A stretch of 64,000 bases of DNA from Herbaspirillum sp. 3R11 (GCF_004563925.1 NZ_SPNJ01000002.1:434001-498000), one strand, 5' to 3'. Shown: positions 27,639-40,226, counted from the first letter of the stretch. Numbers and translations are program-made. The notes: generated from the sequence alone by a model not told the origin.

Positions 27639-28271
27639 ATGAACATGCTTACCAAATTCCTGGCGATTGCCCTGTCGGCTTCCGCGCTGACGTTCGCTTC
27701 TGCTGCCTCGGCGCAGGAAGCGCCCGACGCGCTGGTCAAGCGCATCAGCGACGACGTCATCAACACCGCCAAGAGCGACAAGGAAATCCAGGCCGGCAAC
27801 ATCAATCGCATCGTTGCCCTGGTGGAAGAAAAAATCTTGCCTTACGTCGATTCCGAGCGCATGACCTCGCTGGCGGCCGGCCGCTACTGGCGTCAGGCGA
27901 CGCCTGAACAGCAGAAGCAGCTGATCACCGAATTCCGCAGCCTGCTGATCTATACGTACTCCGGCGCGCTGTCGCAAATCCGCGACCAGAAGATCGAATA
28001 CAAGCCGCTGCGCGCCGATCCGGCCGACACTGAAGTGGAAGTGCGTTCGCAAGTGATCCAGTCGCGCGGCGAGCCGATCCAACTGAGCTATCGTCTTGAA
28101 AAGCTGTCGTCGGGCTGGAAGATGTACGACGTCAACGTGATGGGCGCGTGGTTGGTGGAGGCTTATAAAGGCACCTTCAACAGCGAAATCACCAAGGGCG
28201 GCATCGACGGCCTGATCAAGAGCCTGTCCGACAAGAACAAGCAGCTGGCTGCGCGTTCGGGCAAGAAGTAA
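27639..28271 (+). CDS. mlaC: Periplasmic phospholipid carrier MlaC
   Basis: MlaC shuttles phospholipid between MlaA in the outer membrane and MlaD in the inner membrane. The 210-aa precursor has a signal peptide ending ASAQE (about residue 25), then the Tol-Tol-Ttg2 (MlaC) domain with KILPYVDSERMTSLAAGRYW and the C-terminal GWKMYDVNVMGAWLVEAYKGTF. The start follows ATTATG with a weak ribosome binding site. Confidence 0.96.
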   Translation: MNMLTKFLAIALSASALTFASAASAQEAPDALVKRISDDVINTAKSDKEIQAGNINRIVALVEEKILPYVDSERMTSLAAGRYWRQATPEQQKQLITEFRSLLIYTYSGALSQIRDQKIEYKPLRADPADTEVEVRSQVIQSRGEPIQLSYRLEKLSSGWKMYDVNVMGAWLVEAYKGTFNSEITKGGIDGLIKSLSDKNKQLAARSGKK

Positions 28272-28294
28272 TCGGGACCGACAGGAAACCTGAC

Positions 28295-28579
28295 ATGTTC
28301 AAACCCGCCGCCACCCTTACCGCCGACAACGCCAGCGCCACGCTGGCGGCCGGTCTGCAGGCAATTGCCGGCGGCCAGTCGGCGATCGACCTGAGCGGCG
28401 TTGCGACCGTGGATTCTTCCGCCGTCGCCACCTTGCTGGCGTGGCAACGCGCCGCCCGGCAAAAGGGGCTGGTGCTGCAATTCGGCGTGCTGCCGGCCAA
28501 CCTGCAAAGCCTGGTTGACTTGTACGGCGCCGCGTCGCTGCTGGGCGCGCCGACTTCCGCATCCGACCGACACCACTGA
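28295..28579 (+). CDS. mlaB: STAS-domain protein MlaB
   Basis: MlaB is a cytosolic STAS protein that stabilises the MlaFE transporter. The 94-aa product has the STAS pattern IDLSGVATVDSSAVATLLAWQRAA, including the conserved Ser before the helix. It is the last of the six mla genes and begins 23 bases after mlaC. Confidence 0.92.
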   Translation: MFKPAATLTADNASATLAAGLQAIAGGQSAIDLSGVATVDSSAVATLLAWQRAARQKGLVLQFGVLPANLQSLVDLYGAASLLGAPTSASDRHH

Positions 28580-28647
28580 TCTCCTGAAGGCCGCCGGCAA
28601 TGCCGGCAGCCGCTTCCCCCATTCCGGCTGCAAGAGCGGAAATCCCC

Positions 28648-28653
28648 TATAAT
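28648..28653 (+). promoter_or_regulatory. Possible -10 box upstream of the ABC-2 exporter genes
   Basis: A perfect TATAAT lies 102 bases before the exporter ATPase gene in the 175-base gap after mlaB. No convincing TTGACA-like -35 box is found at 16-18 bases upstream, so this is only a candidate. Confidence 0.4.
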
Positions 28654-28754
28654 CCAACGTTTCGCTGTACCGCTTGTTGCCTTGATGCAAAAGGCCGGCA
28701 GCCTGATTCGTTCCCTTTTGCTTACTCTGACGCGTCCCGAATACGGACCAAAAA

Positions 28755-29666
28755 ATGGCAGCTCTACAGATCAACAACGTCGAAAAACGCTATCAGTCGC
28801 TACAGGCCCTGGGCGGAGTTTCACTCTCGATAGAAGAGGGTGAATTTTTCGGCCTGCTCGGCCCCAACGGCGCCGGCAAAACCACGCTCATCTCGATCGT
28901 GGCCGGCTTGAATCGCGCCGATTCCGGCTCGGTCACCATCCACGGTCACGACGTCGTCACCGATTACCGTGCGGCGCGCACCAAGCTCGGCGTGGTGCCG
29001 CAGGAACTGGTGTTCGACCCGTTCTTTACCGTGCGCGAAACGCTGCGCATGCAATCCGGCTATTTCGGCTTGAAGAACAACGATCGCTGGATCGACGAGG
29101 TGATGGACAACCTGGACCTCACCAACAAGGCCGACACCAACATGCGCGCGCTGTCCGGCGGCATGAAACGGCGTGTGCTGGTGGCCCAGGCGCTGGTGCA
29201 CAAGCCGCCGGTGATCGTGCTCGACGAGCCGACCGCAGGCGTCGACGTCGAGTTGCGCCAGACCTTGTGGAAATTCATCGGTCGCCTCAATCGCGAAGGT
29301 CACACCATCGTGCTGACCACGCACTATCTGGAAGAAGCGCAGGCGCTGTGCAACCGCATCGCCATGCTGAAGTTCGGCAAGGTGGTGGCGCTGGATTCGA
29401 CGGATGCGCTGATCAAGCGCATTTCCGGTTCGCAACTGGTGCTGCGCCTGAAGTCGGGCGGCTTGCCCGACAGCCTGCGTCCGCTGGTGACGCATCCCGA
29501 AGAATTGTTGTCCGGCCTGAAATACACGCTGCGCGTGAACGACTACAACGACGTCGAGCCTATCCTGGCGGCGCTGCGCGAAGGCGGCGCGGTGATCGAC
29601 GACATGCAGCTGCAACAGGCTGATCTGGAAGATGTCTTCATCCAGATCATGGGAGGTGTCAAATGA
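28755..29666 (+). CDS. ABC-2 type exporter ATP-binding protein (YadG-like)
   Basis: The 303-aa ATPase has Walker A GPNGAGKTT, signature LSGGMKRR and Walker B VLDEPTAGVD, followed by a C-terminal regulatory region as in the DrrA/CcmA-like YadG subgroup. It overlaps the permease gene by four bases. Substrate is unknown; the pair sits inside the conserved mla-ibaG-murA cell-envelope neighbourhood, so an envelope role is plausible but inferred. Confidence 0.93.
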   Translation: MAALQINNVEKRYQSLQALGGVSLSIEEGEFFGLLGPNGAGKTTLISIVAGLNRADSGSVTIHGHDVVTDYRAARTKLGVVPQELVFDPFFTVRETLRMQSGYFGLKNNDRWIDEVMDNLDLTNKADTNMRALSGGMKRRVLVAQALVHKPPVIVLDEPTAGVDVELRQTLWKFIGRLNREGHTIVLTTHYLEEAQALCNRIAMLKFGKVVALDSTDALIKRISGSQLVLRLKSGGLPDSLRPLVTHPEELLSGLKYTLRVNDYNDVEPILAALREGGAVIDDMQLQQADLEDVFIQIMGGVK

Positions 29667-30427
29667 CCGGTTTTCAAACACTGTTTTACAAGGAAGTGCT
29701 GCGTTTCTGGAAGGTCGCCACGCAAACCGTGACGGCGCCGATCATGACCGCCATGCTGTACCTGATGATCTTCGGCCACGTGTTGCAAGACCGCGTGCAG
29801 GTGTATCCGGGCGTGCAATACACCGGCTTTCTGGTGCCCGGGCTGGTCATGATGAGCGTGTTGCAGAACGCCTTCGCCAACAGCTCGTCCTCGCTGATCC
29901 AGTCCAAGATCACCGGCAACCTAGTATTCGTGCTGCTGACTCCGTTGTCGCATTGGGAAATGTTCGGCGGCTACGTGCTGGCAGCAGTCGTGCGCGGCCT
30001 GATCGTCGGCGCCGGTGTGTTCGTGGTGACGGCGTGGTTCGGTCACCTGAGCTTCGTGGCGCCGTGGTGGATCGTGATCTTCGCCTTGCTGGGCGCTGCC
30101 ATTCTCGGCACCATGGGATTGGTCGCCGGGATCTGGGCGGAGAAGTTCGACCAGTTGGCGGCGTTCCAGAATTTCCTGATCGTGCCGCTGACCTTCCTGG
30201 CCGGCGTGTTCTATTCGATCCACTCGCTGCCGCCATTCTGGCAAACGGTCTCGCATTTCAACCCGTTCTTTTATATGATTGACGGTTTCCGCTACGGCTT
30301 TTTCGGGCAGTCCGACATCAATCCCCTGATCAGCCTGGCGATTGTCGTGGTGTTCTTCATCGCGCTGTCGACGCTGGCGGTACGGATGCTGAAGAGCGGC
30401 TACAAACTGCGCGCGGGCGCACATTGA
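29663..30427 (+). CDS. ABC-2 type exporter permease (YadH-like)
   Basis: The 254-aa protein has six predicted transmembrane helices and ABC-2 permease features, including the FLIVPLTFLAGVFYSIHSLPPFWQ segment typical of the YadH subgroup. It is translationally coupled with the ATPase gene (ATGA). Confidence 0.93.
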   Translation: MTGFQTLFYKEVLRFWKVATQTVTAPIMTAMLYLMIFGHVLQDRVQVYPGVQYTGFLVPGLVMMSVLQNAFANSSSSLIQSKITGNLVFVLLTPLSHWEMFGGYVLAAVVRGLIVGAGVFVVTAWFGHLSFVAPWWIVIFALLGAAILGTMGLVAGIWAEKFDQLAAFQNFLIVPLTFLAGVFYSIHSLPPFWQTVSHFNPFFYMIDGFRYGFFGQSDINPLISLAIVVVFFIALSTLAVRMLKSGYKLRAGAH

Positions 30428-30501
30428 CGCACATCGACGCATATTGATGGCGACGTCCGACGTTCGCCAGTTACCTTGATTACCTAGTGAAGAGCCGCAT
30501 C

Positions 30502-32003
<1,502 letters not shown>

Positions 32004-32016
32004 TCGCTAGCAAACA

Positions 32017-32670
32017 ATGACCCAGCAACTCACTCTCGCTCTGTCCAAGGGCCGCATCTTCGAAGAAACGCTGCCGCTGCTCAAGGCCGCCGGCATCGAA
32101 GTCACCGAAGATCCCGAGACCTCGCGCAAACTGATCCTGCCGACCAATGATCCGGCCGTGCGCGTGATTATCGTGCGCGCTTCCGACGTGCCGACCTACG
32201 TGCAATACGGCGCCGCCGATTTCGGCGTGGCCGGCAAGGACGTATTGCTCGAGCATGGCGGCGAAGGCCTGTACCAGCCGATCGACCTGAACATCGCCAA
32301 GTGCCGCCTGTCGGTCGCGGTGCAGGAAGGTTTCGATTACGCCAGCGCGGTGCGCCAGGGCGCGCGCCTGCGTGTGGTCACCAAGTACGTCAAGACCGCG
32401 CGTGAACATTTCGCGTCCAAGGGCGTGCACGTCGACCTGATCAAGCTGTACGGTTCGATGGAGCTTGGCCCGCTGGTCGGTCTGTCCGACGCCATCGTCG
32501 ACCTCGTCAGCACCGGCGGCACCTTGCGCGCCAATAAGCTGGTCGAAGTCGAGCACATCATGGAAATTTCATCGCGCCTGGTGGTGAACCAGGCCGCGCT
32601 GAAACTGAAACGCGAACGTCTGCAACCGATCCTGGAGGCATTCGAAAGAGCGTCGCAGGCCAACGCATAA
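32017..32670 (+). CDS. hisG: ATP phosphoribosyltransferase (short form)
   Basis: HisG catalyses the first step of histidine biosynthesis. At 217 aa it is the short, HisZ-dependent form lacking the C-terminal regulatory domain. Typical motifs are [15 protein letters not shown] at the N-terminus and [16 protein letters not shown] near residue 165-180. HisZ must be encoded elsewhere; it is not in this window. It opens the his operon. Confidence 0.97.
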   Translation: MTQQLTLALSKGRIFEETLPLLKAAGIEVTEDPETSRKLILPTNDPAVRVIIVRASDVPTYVQYGAADFGVAGKDVLLEHGGEGLYQPIDLNIAKCRLSVAVQEGFDYASAVRQGARLRVVTKYVKTAREHFASKGVHVDLIKLYGSMELGPLVGLSDAIVDLVSTGGTLRANKLVEVEHIMEISSRLVVNQAALKLKRERLQPILEAFERASQANA

Positions 32671-32735
32671 CAGACGCATACGCTGAACATCACAGCGCAA
32701 GCATCGAACGTACTGAAAGCACCGAAGGCGACATC

Positions 32736-34049
32736 ATGGGCATAGCAATCCGAAAACTCGACTCCACCGACGCCGGTTTCAGGCAGACCCTGTCGTCCGT
32801 GCTGGCCTTTGAAGCCGGCGAAGACGAGGCTATCGATCGCGCTGCCGCCGGCATCCTGGCCGACGTCAAGGCGCGCGGCGACGCCGCCGTGCTGGAATAC
32901 ACCAACCGTTTTGATCGCCTGTCGGCTACCGCCGTTTCCGCGCTGGAAATCGGTCAGGATGAGTTGAAAAAAGCATTGGACGGTTTGCCCGCCGCGCGTC
33001 GCGCCGCCTTGCAGACTGCCGCCGATCGCGTGCGCGCCTACCATGAACGCCAGAAGAAGGAATGCGGCTCCGACGGTTTCCTCTACACCGAGGCCGACGG
33101 CACCGTGCTGGGCCAGAAGGTCACGCCGCTGGATCGCGTCGGCATTTACGTGCCGGGCGGCAAGGCCGCCTATCCGTCGTCGGTCTTGATGAACGCCATC
33201 CCGGCCAAGGTCGCCGGCGTGCAGGAAGTCATCATGGTGGTGCCGACCCCGGACGGCGTGAAGAATGAACTGGTACTGGCCGCTGCGGCGATTGCCGGCG
33301 TCGACCGCGTGTTCACCATCGGCGGCGCGCAAGCCGTCGGCGCGCTGGCCTACGGCACCGACACGATTCCGCAAGTCGACAAGATCGTCGGTCCCGGCAA
33401 CGCCTACGTGGCCGCCGCCAAGCGTCGCGTGTTCGGTACGGTCGGCATCGACATGATCGCCGGCCCGTCCGAGATCCTGGTGATCTGCGACGGCAGCACC
33501 GATCCGGACTGGATCGCCATGGACCTGTTCTCGCAAGCCGAGCATGACGAGCTGGCGCAATCCATTTTGCTGTGCCCGGATGCCGATTACATCGCCAAGG
33601 TCGAGGCCAGCATCAACAAGCAGCTCGACGCCATGCCGCGCAAGGATGTGATCCGCACGTCGCTGACCGATCGCGGCGCGCTGGTCAAAGTGCGCGACAT
33701 GGACGAAGCCTGCGAGATCGCCAACGCGATCGCCGCCGAGCATCTGGAAATTTCCACCGAACAGCCGCAGCAATGGGCCGACAAGATCCGTCACGCCGGC
33801 GCCATGTTCCTCGGCCGTTTTTCTTCCGAAGCGCTGGGCGATTACTGCGCCGGTCCCAACCACGTGTTGCCGACGTCGCGCACCGCGCGTTTCTCGTCGC
33901 CGCTCGGCGTCTACGATTTCCAGAAGCGCTCCAGCATCATTCAGGTCAGCGAAGCCGGCGCCCAGACACTGGGCAAGGTTGCCGCCGAACTGGCTTACGG
34001 CGAAGGTTTGCAGGCACACGCCCGTTCCGCCGAGTTGCGCCTCAAGTGA
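32736..34049 (+). CDS. hisD: Histidinol dehydrogenase
   Basis: HisD oxidises histidinol to histidine in two NAD-dependent steps. The 437-aa product has the family patterns [37 protein letters not shown], and the zinc-binding [11 protein letters not shown], plus the late [26 protein letters not shown]. It follows hisG. Confidence 0.98.
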   Translation: MGIAIRKLDSTDAGFRQTLSSVLAFEAGEDEAIDRAAAGILADVKARGDAAVLEYTNRFDRLSATAVSALEIGQDELKKALDGLPAARRAALQTAADRVRAYHERQKKECGSDGFLYTEADGTVLGQKVTPLDRVGIYVPGGKAAYPSSVLMNAIPAKVAGVQEVIMVVPTPDGVKNELVLAAAAIAGVDRVFTIGGAQAVGALAYGTDTIPQVDKIVGPGNAYVAAAKRRVFGTVGIDMIAGPSEILVICDGSTDPDWIAMDLFSQAEHDELAQSILLCPDADYIAKVEASINKQLDAMPRKDVIRTSLTDRGALVKVRDMDEACEIANAIAAEHLEISTEQPQQWADKIRHAGAMFLGRFSSEALGDYCAGPNHVLPTSRTARFSSPLGVYDFQKRSSIIQVSEAGAQTLGKVAAELAYGEGLQAHARSAELRLK

Positions 34050-34107
34050 CGACAATGCGGACGACACTGCGCGTTCAGCCAGGTCAGTCAGTCCGGCCAG
34101 GTCGGCG

Positions 34108-34899
34108 ATGAGCTGGCGCGACCGCGTTTTTTGCGAAGATGCGCTGGACGGTCTGGCGCGCATCCCCGACGGCGAGATTGACCTGCTGATCGCCGATCCG
34201 CCTTACGGTCTCGGCAAGGATTACGGCAACGACTCCGACAAGCTCGACAACGACGCCTACCTGGCCTGGACCGAGCAGTGGATCGATGTCGCGCTTCCCA
34301 AGCTCAAGCCGAACGGCAGTCTTTACATTTTCCTGACCTGGCGTTACTCGCCGGAAATTTTCGTCATGCTCAAGCGGCGCATGACCATGCTCAACGAAAT
34401 CGTCTGGGACCGCCGCGTGCCGTCCATGGGCGGCAGCACGCGCAAGTATTCGTCGGTGCACGACACCATCGGTTTCTTCGCGCGCGCAAAAGATTACTAT
34501 TTTGACCTCGACGCCATCCGCATTCCTTACGACGCCCAGACCAAGAAGGCGCGCTCGCGCTCGATCTTCGTCGGCGCCAAGTGGCTGGAAATGGGCTACA
34601 ACCCGAAAGACGTCTGGAGCGTGTCGCGCCTGCATCGCGAGCACAAGGAACGCGCCGACCATCCGACCCAGAAGCCGCTCGAAATCGTCGAGCGCATGAT
34701 CAAGGCCTCGTGCCCGCCCGGCGGCGTGGTGCTGGATCCCTTCATGGGCAGCGGCACTACGGCGGTGGCGGCGCGACGCTGCGGCCGCCAGTTTGTCGGC
34801 TTTGAACTGAACCCGGCCTATTGCGCGCTGATCGATCAGCGCGTGGCCGATCTTGATCCCACTTCGACACAGACCTCCGATGAGCAAGTCCCTGGTTGA
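34108..34899 (+). CDS. Solitary DNA methyltransferase (beta-class order) inside his operon
   Basis: The 263-aa protein has the amino-methyltransferase catalytic motif DPPY at residues 30-33, a HPTQKP motif at 185-190, and the SAM-binding DPFMGSGTT at 210-218. This IV-to-I motif order is that of beta-class N6-adenine or N4-cytosine DNA methyltransferases; DPPY favours adenine or cytosine N4. No restriction endonuclease gene lies beside it. It sits between hisD and hisC and overlaps hisC by 20 bases, so it is translated within the his operon. The start at 34108 gives [13 protein letters not shown], the usual N-terminus. YhdJ of E. coli has a similar layout; the target site is not predictable. 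Confidence 0.9.
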   Translation: MSWRDRVFCEDALDGLARIPDGEIDLLIADPPYGLGKDYGNDSDKLDNDAYLAWTEQWIDVALPKLKPNGSLYIFLTWRYSPEIFVMLKRRMTMLNEIVWDRRVPSMGGSTRKYSSVHDTIGFFARAKDYYFDLDAIRIPYDAQTKKARSRSIFVGAKWLEMGYNPKDVWSVSRLHREHKERADHPTQKPLEIVERMIKASCPPGGVVLDPFMGSGTTAVAARRCGRQFVGFELNPAYCALIDQRVADLDPTSTQTSDEQVPG

Positions 34900-35968
34900 A
34901 CGCATCATCCGCGCCGACGTGCGCGCGTTGTCCGCCTATCCGGTGCCGGACGCTGCCGGCTTCGTCAAACTCGACGCCATGGAAAATCCGTACACGCTGC
35001 CGCAGGCCCTGCGCGACGAGCTCGGGCAACGCCTGGCCGAGGTGGCGCTGAACCGTTATCCGGTGCCGTCCTACACGCTGCTCAAGGAAAAACTGTGCCG
35101 CCACATGGGCGTGCCGACCGGCTTCGACGTGCTGCTGGGCAATGGTTCGGATGAACTGATTTCCATCGTCTCGGTAGCATGCGCCCAGGCCGGCGCCAAA
35201 GTGCTGGCGCCCGAACCTGGCTTCGTGATGTACGGCGTGTCGGCGAAATTCGCCGGGCTCGAGTACATCGGCGTGCCGCTCAAGGCCGACTTCACGCTCG
35301 ATCGCGACGCCATGCTGGCGGCGATCGCCGCGCACCGGCCGGCGATTACTTACCTGGCGTATCCCAACAACCCGACCGGCACGCTGTATGACGTGGCCGA
35401 CATCGAAGCGGTGATCCGCGCCGTCGGTGACGACGGCATCGTGGTGGTCGATGAAGCCTACCAGCCGTTTGCGCAGGAAAGCTTCATGCCGCGCTTGCCG
35501 GAATTCAACAATCTGGTGGTCATGCGCACCGTCTCCAAGCTCGGCCTGGCCGGCATCCGCCTTGGTTACATGGCTGCGAGCGCGGCCTTGTTGCAGGAAT
35601 TCGACAAGGTGCGGCCGCCCTATAACATCAACGTGCTGACGCAGGCGGCGGCCGAGTTCGTGCTCGACCACACCGCCGAACTGGACCGTCAGGCGGCGGC
35701 ATTGCGCAATGCGCGCACCGGTCTGGCGGCGGCGCTGGCAGGGCTCGACGGCGTGGAAGTGTTCCCGTCCGCCGCCAATTTCCTGCTGATCCGGCTGGCA
35801 AATGCGGATAAAGTATTCGCCGGGCTGCTGCAACGTAAGGTATTAGTCAAAAATGCCGGTAAAATGCATCCATCGCTGCAAAATTGCCTCAGAGTCAATG
35901 TCAGTACACCCAAAGAGAATTCCCTGTTCCTGATCGCCTTGAAAGAAACGCTTCAAGAGCGCATCTAG
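34880..35968 (+). CDS. hisC: Histidinol-phosphate aminotransferase
   Basis: HisC is the PLP-dependent transaminase of histidine synthesis. The 362-aa protein has the substrate-binding [11 protein letters not shown], the NPTG motif in [14 protein letters not shown], and the PLP-Lys in [16 protein letters not shown]. The start overlaps the end of the DNA methyltransferase gene by 20 bases. Confidence 0.97.
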   Translation: MSKSLVERIIRADVRALSAYPVPDAAGFVKLDAMENPYTLPQALRDELGQRLAEVALNRYPVPSYTLLKEKLCRHMGVPTGFDVLLGNGSDELISIVSVACAQAGAKVLAPEPGFVMYGVSAKFAGLEYIGVPLKADFTLDRDAMLAAIAAHRPAITYLAYPNNPTGTLYDVADIEAVIRAVGDDGIVVVDEAYQPFAQESFMPRLPEFNNLVVMRTVSKLGLAGIRLGYMAASAALLQEFDKVRPPYNINVLTQAAAEFVLDHTAELDRQAAALRNARTGLAAALAGLDGVEVFPSAANFLLIRLANADKVFAGLLQRKVLVKNAGKMHPSLQNCLRVNVSTPKENSLFLIALKETLQERI

Positions 35969-36011
35969 GAATCACCTTTGTCACTTTTGTAATGTCTGTT
36001 TTACCCTGATC

Positions 36012-36608
36012 ATGTCAACTCCACGAACTGCAGAAGTCGTCCGCAACACCAACGAGACGCAAATCCGCGTCGCGATCAACCTGGATGGCACCGGCCAGCA
36101 AAAGCTGGACACCGGCGTGCCTTTCCTCGATCACATGCTGGACCAGATCGCGCGCCACGGTTTGATCGACCTCGACATCCAGGCCAAGGGCGACCTGCAC
36201 ATCGATGCGCACCACACCGTGGAAGACGTCGGCATCACGCTCGGCCAGGCCTTCGCCAAGGCCATCGGCGACAAGAAGGGCATCCGCCGTTACGGCCATG
36301 CCTACGTGCCGCTGGACGAAGCGCTGTCGCGCGTGGTGATCGACTTCTCCGGCCGTGCCGGCCTGGAATATCACATCCCCTTTACCCGCTCCATGATCGG
36401 CGGCTTCGACGTCGACCTGACCAGCGAGTTCTTCCATGGTTTTGTCAATCATGCACAAGTCACGCTGCATGTGGACAATCTGCGCGGCATCAACGCGCAC
36501 CATCAATGCGAAACCGTATTCAAGGCTTTTGGCCGCGCCCTGCGCATGGCGATCGAACTCGATCCGCGTTCGGCGGGAACGATTCCTTCCACCAAAGGCA
36601 GCCTGTAA
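36012..36608 (+). CDS. hisB: Imidazoleglycerol-phosphate dehydratase
   Basis: This is the monofunctional 198-aa HisB, without the phosphatase domain found in enterobacteria. The metal-binding motifs are [17 protein letters not shown] and [16 protein letters not shown] near the start and [11 protein letters not shown] and [17 protein letters not shown] later. Confidence 0.98.
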   Translation: MSTPRTAEVVRNTNETQIRVAINLDGTGQQKLDTGVPFLDHMLDQIARHGLIDLDIQAKGDLHIDAHHTVEDVGITLGQAFAKAIGDKKGIRRYGHAYVPLDEALSRVVIDFSGRAGLEYHIPFTRSMIGGFDVDLTSEFFHGFVNHAQVTLHVDNLRGINAHHQCETVFKAFGRALRMAIELDPRSAGTIPSTKGSL

Positions 36609-36671
36609 TGTGAGCCGGGCGGGACACTCCGTTCCGCCATTGACACTTTCCGTGCGTTTGCATTTTTCGAT

Positions 36672-37310
36672 ATGAATAAAATTGTTGTAGTGGATTACGG
36701 AATGGGCAACCTGCGCTCGGTCGCGCAAGCCCTGCGCCATGTCGCGCCTGAAGCCGACGTGCGCATCTCCGGCGAAGTCGCCGACATCGAAGCGGCCGAC
36801 CGTGTGGTGCTGCCGGGTCAGGGTGCGATGCCGGACTGCATGCGCAGCCTGCGCGAGTCCGGCGTGCAGGACGCGGTGATCGCGGCCTCGCGCAGCAAGC
36901 CGCTGTTCGGCGTGTGCGTCGGCGAGCAGATGCTGTTCGACTGGAGCGAAGAAGGCGATACGCCCGGCCTCGGCTTGTTGCCCGGCAAGGTGGTGCGCTT
37001 TCAGCTCGACGGTCAGATCCAGGAAGACGGTTCGCGTTTCAAGGTCCCGCAAATGGGCTGGAACCGCGTGCATCAGAAGGTCGTGCATCCGCTGTGGCAG
37101 GGCGTCGACGAGCAGGCTTACTTCTATTTCGTGCACAGCTACTACGCGCAACCGGCCGACAGCGCCCATACTGTCGGCGAGACTGTCTACGGCGCGCCGT
37201 TCGCTTGCGCCGTGGCTCGCGATAATATTTTTGCAACACAATTCCATCCGGAAAAAAGTGCCGCTGCGGGTTTGCAGCTGTACCGGAATTTCGTACACTG
37301 GAAACCTTGA
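36672..37310 (+). CDS. hisH: Imidazole glycerol phosphate synthase, glutaminase subunit
   Basis: HisH supplies ammonia from glutamine to HisF. The 212-aa class I amidotransferase has the nucleophile in [11 protein letters not shown], with Cys at about residue 82, and the His-Glu pair in [12 protein letters not shown] near the C-terminus. Confidence 0.97.
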   Translation: MNKIVVVDYGMGNLRSVAQALRHVAPEADVRISGEVADIEAADRVVLPGQGAMPDCMRSLRESGVQDAVIAASRSKPLFGVCVGEQMLFDWSEEGDTPGLGLLPGKVVRFQLDGQIQEDGSRFKVPQMGWNRVHQKVVHPLWQGVDEQAYFYFVHSYYAQPADSAHTVGETVYGAPFACAVARDNIFATQFHPEKSAAAGLQLYRNFVHWKP

Positions 37311-37417
37311 TTTTTGCTTAATTTTCACTCAGTTCTTTTTCCAACCGGCAAGCCATGCGCATATCGAACACCGTGCGCTGACCTGTCCTTCACTTACTCA
37401 ACGTCATTACCGTAGCC

Positions 37418-38209
37418 ATGCTGCTGATACCTGCCATCGACCTGAAAGACGGTCATTGCGTTCGCCTGAAGCAAGGCGATATGGACCAAGCCACCGTATT
37501 CTCCCAGGACCCCGCCGAAATGGCGCGGCACTGGCTGCTGCAAGGCGCGCGTCGCCTGCATCTGGTCGACCTCAACGGCGCCTTCGCCGGCAAGCCGAAG
37601 AACGAATCGGCCGTCAAGGCCATCCTCAAGGCGGTGCGTGATTTCGCCACCGAGAACGACGTCGAGGAAATCCCCGTGCAACTGGGCGGCGGCATCCGCG
37701 ACCTCGACACCATCGAGCGCTATCTTGATGACGGCCTGTCCTACATCATCATCGGCACCGCCGCGGTGAAGAATCCGGGCTTCCTGCACGATGCCTGCAG
37801 CGCGTTCCCGGGCCAGATCATCGTCGGCCTCGACGCCAAGGACGGCAAGGTCGCCACCGACGGCTGGAGCAAGCTGTCCGGCCATGAAGTGATCGACCTG
37901 GCCAAGAAATTTGAAGGCTACGGCTGCGAAGCCATCGTCTACACCGACATCGGCCGCGACGGCATGATGGGCGGCGTCAACATCGAAGCCACCGTGCGCC
38001 TGGCGCAGGCGGTCTCGATCCCGATCATCGCCTCCGGCGGCGTGCACAACATCAAGGACGTCGAAGCCCTGTGCGGCGTGCAGGACGAAGGCATCGAAGC
38101 GGTCATCTGCGGCCGCTCGATCTACGAAGGCACGCTGGACCTGAGTTCGGCGCAGGATCGCGCCGACGAATTGACGGAGTCCGAAGGGTCCGACAGCGAA
38201 CCATCATGA
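37418..38209 (+). CDS. hisA: ProFAR isomerase HisA
   Basis: HisA isomerises the ProFAR intermediate by an Amadori reaction. The 263-aa TIM barrel starts [17 protein letters not shown] with the first catalytic Asp (D8) and has [12 protein letters not shown] with the second. A short acidic, serine-rich tail (from about residue 243) extends past the usual family end. The stop overlaps the hisF start (ATGA). Confidence 0.97.
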   Translation: MLLIPAIDLKDGHCVRLKQGDMDQATVFSQDPAEMARHWLLQGARRLHLVDLNGAFAGKPKNESAVKAILKAVRDFATENDVEEIPVQLGGGIRDLDTIERYLDDGLSYIIIGTAAVKNPGFLHDACSAFPGQIIVGLDAKDGKVATDGWSKLSGHEVIDLAKKFEGYGCEAIVYTDIGRDGMMGGVNIEATVRLAQAVSIPIIASGGVHNIKDVEALCGVQDEGIEAVICGRSIYEGTLDLSSAQDRADELTESEGSDSEPS

Positions 38210-38970
38210 CACTCGCAAAACGCATCATCCCCTGTCTCGACGTGACGGCCGGTCGCGTCGTCAAAGGCGTCAATTTCCTCGAGTTGCGCGATGCCGGCGA
38301 CCCGGTTGAAATCGCGCGCCGCTACGACGAGCAGGGCGCGGACGAAATTACCTTCCTCGACATCACCGCGTCCTCGGACGGCCGCGGTCTGCTCCTCGAC
38401 ATCATCGAAGCGGTGGCCTCGCAAGTCTTCATTCCGCTGACCGTCGGCGGCGGCGTGCGCGCAGTTGACGATGTACGACGCCTGCTCAACGCCGGCGCCG
38501 ACAAGGTCGGCATCAACACATCAGCGGTGACCAATCCGCAACTGGTGGAAGACGCGGCGGGCAAATACGGTTCGCAATGCATCGTGGTGGCGATCGACGC
38601 CAAGCGTACCGGCGAAGGCAAGTGGGAAGTCTTCACGCACGGCGGCCGCAACGCTACCGGGCTGGACGCGGTCGAGTGGGCGCGCAAGATGGCGCAACTC
38701 GGCGCCGGTGAAATTCTGCTGACCAGCATGGACCGAGACGGCACGCGCAGCGGCTTCGACCTGGCGCTCACGCGCGCGGTGTCGGATGCGGTGGCGATTC
38801 CCGTGATCGCCTCGGGCGGCGTCGGCGGCCTGCAGGATCTGGCCGACGGCATCAAGCAGGGCAAGGCCGATGCCGTGCTGGCGGCGAGCATTTTCCACTA
38901 TGGTCAACACACCGTGCAGGAAGCGAAACGTTTTATGGCGGATCAAAATATTCCGATGAGGCTGGCATGA
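38206..38970 (+). CDS. hisF: Imidazole glycerol phosphate synthase, cyclase subunit
   Basis: HisF makes imidazole glycerol phosphate and AICAR. The 254-aa TIM barrel has [19 protein letters not shown] (catalytic D11) and [15 protein letters not shown] (second Asp), as in the family. It overlaps hisA upstream and hisI downstream by four bases each. Confidence 0.98.
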   Translation: MTLAKRIIPCLDVTAGRVVKGVNFLELRDAGDPVEIARRYDEQGADEITFLDITASSDGRGLLLDIIEAVASQVFIPLTVGGGVRAVDDVRRLLNAGADKVGINTSAVTNPQLVEDAAGKYGSQCIVVAIDAKRTGEGKWEVFTHGGRNATGLDAVEWARKMAQLGAGEILLTSMDRDGTRSGFDLALTRAVSDAVAIPVIASGGVGGLQDLADGIKQGKADAVLAASIFHYGQHTVQEAKRFMADQNIPMRLA

Positions 38971-39419
38971 GCATCAGTGCAAAATGGCTGAACAAGGTGA
39001 AATGGGATGAAGTCGGCCTGGTGCCGGTGATCGCCCAGGAAGTCGGCTCCAACGACGTGCTGATGTTCGCCTGGATGAACCGCGAAGCGCTGGCTCGCAC
39101 CGTGCAGACCGGCGAAGCGGTGTACTGGAGCCGCTCGCGCAAGAAGCTGTGGCACAAGGGTGAGGAATCCGGCCATTTTCAGAAGGTGCACGAAATCCGC
39201 CTCGACTGCGACGAAGACGTGGTCTTGCTCAAGGTTGAGCAAGTGGCCGGCATCGCCTGCCACACCGGCCGTCATTCCTGCTTCTTCCAGAAGTTCGAAG
39301 GCAATGCCGACACCGGCGAATGGCAGACCGTCGAGCCGGTGCTGAAAGACGACGAAGCCGCGCCGGCCAAGGAAAAGCCGAAGCGTGTGCGCAAGACAGC
39401 TCCGAAGGTAACGCCATGA
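38967..39419 (+). CDS. hisI: Phosphoribosyl-AMP cyclohydrolase
   Basis: HisI opens the purine ring of PR-AMP. It is a separate gene, not fused with hisE. The 150-aa protein has the zinc-binding segments [14 protein letters not shown] and [10 protein letters not shown] and [19 protein letters not shown] basic/acidic tail of about 25 residues follows the conserved domain. The hisE ATG overlaps its stop. Confidence 0.97.
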   Translation: MSISAKWLNKVKWDEVGLVPVIAQEVGSNDVLMFAWMNREALARTVQTGEAVYWSRSRKKLWHKGEESGHFQKVHEIRLDCDEDVVLLKVEQVAGIACHTGRHSCFFQKFEGNADTGEWQTVEPVLKDDEAAPAKEKPKRVRKTAPKVTP

Positions 39420-39760
39420 GTGAAACACTGCGCCGCCTTGCCGACGTGATCGAGTCGCGCAAGCTGGCCAATGGCGGTGACCCCGCCACATCGTATGTCG
39501 CCAAGCTGTTTTCCAAGGGCGACGACGCCATCCTGAAAAAGATCGGCGAAGAAGCCGCGGAAACTATCATGGCCGCCAAGGACGCGCGCGTCAGCGGCGA
39601 CGCCTCTAAGGTGCTCTACGAATGCGCCGACCTGTGGTTCCACTCGATGGTCATGCTGGCGCATTTCGACCTCAAGCCGCAGGACGTGCTCAACGAACTG
39701 GCGCGTCGCGAAGGCTTGTCCGGCCTCGAAGAGAAGGCCGCTCGTCCGGACAATGCATGA
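39416..39760 (+). CDS. hisE: Phosphoribosyl-ATP pyrophosphatase
   Basis: HisE hydrolyses PR-ATP to PR-AMP. The 114-aa protein has the MazG-like metal-binding pattern [16 protein letters not shown] and [13 protein letters not shown]. It is the last histidine gene; hinT and tatABC follow in the same direction. Confidence 0.97.
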   Translation: MSETLRRLADVIESRKLANGGDPATSYVAKLFSKGDDAILKKIGEEAAETIMAAKDARVSGDASKVLYECADLWFHSMVMLAHFDLKPQDVLNELARREGLSGLEEKAARPDNA

Positions 39761-39842
39761 CAACGCATCAGCAGAATCAACGCATAAAAATTCACGACCG
39801 TAAAAACGGCGATTGATCGAGACACCATCAGGAGGAGCAGCT

Positions 39843-40226
39843 TTGGATAACTGTATTTTTTGCAAGATCGCCGCCGGTGAGATCCCGTCGAAGAAGGTCT
39901 ACGAAGACGACGACGTGCTGGCGTTCCACGACATCAACCCGGCCGCGCCTGTGCATTTCCTGATTATTCCGAAACTGCACGTCGCCACGCTGGCCGATTG
40001 CGGCGAGAAACATGCGGCGCTATTGGGTAAAATGGCCCTGCTTGCGCCAAAACTGGCGCAGGAACAGGGATGCGGCTACCAGCTTGACGCGACCGGCAAC
40101 AAGACCGGCGGTTTCAAGACGCTTTTCAATACAGGCCCGGACGGCGGCCAAGAGGTGTACCATCTCCACATGCATGTCATTGGCGGCGCCCATCCGTGGC
40201 GCACCAAGTCCGTGCTGCAGGGATAA
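39843..40226 (+). CDS. HIT family hydrolase (HinT type)
   Basis: The 127-aa protein starts from TTG at 39843, preceded at five bases by a strong GGAGGAG; translation begins MDNCIFCKI. It has the histidine-triad motif VYHLHMHVIGGAHPW near the C-terminus. HinT proteins hydrolyse adenosine phosphoramidates and aminoacyl-AMPs. It lies between hisE and tatA, a conserved order. Confidence 0.95.
   Translation: MDNCIFCKIAAGEIPSKKVYEDDDVLAFHDINPAAPVHFLIIPKLHVATLADCGEKHAALLGKMALLAPKLAQEQGCGYQLDATGNKTGGFKTLFNTGPDGGQEVYHLHMHVIGGAHPWRTKSVLQG

Noticed and set aside
34108..34899. Restriction-modification system or prophage remnant
   Set aside because: Only a methyltransferase is present, tightly embedded in the his operon; no nuclease or phage genes.
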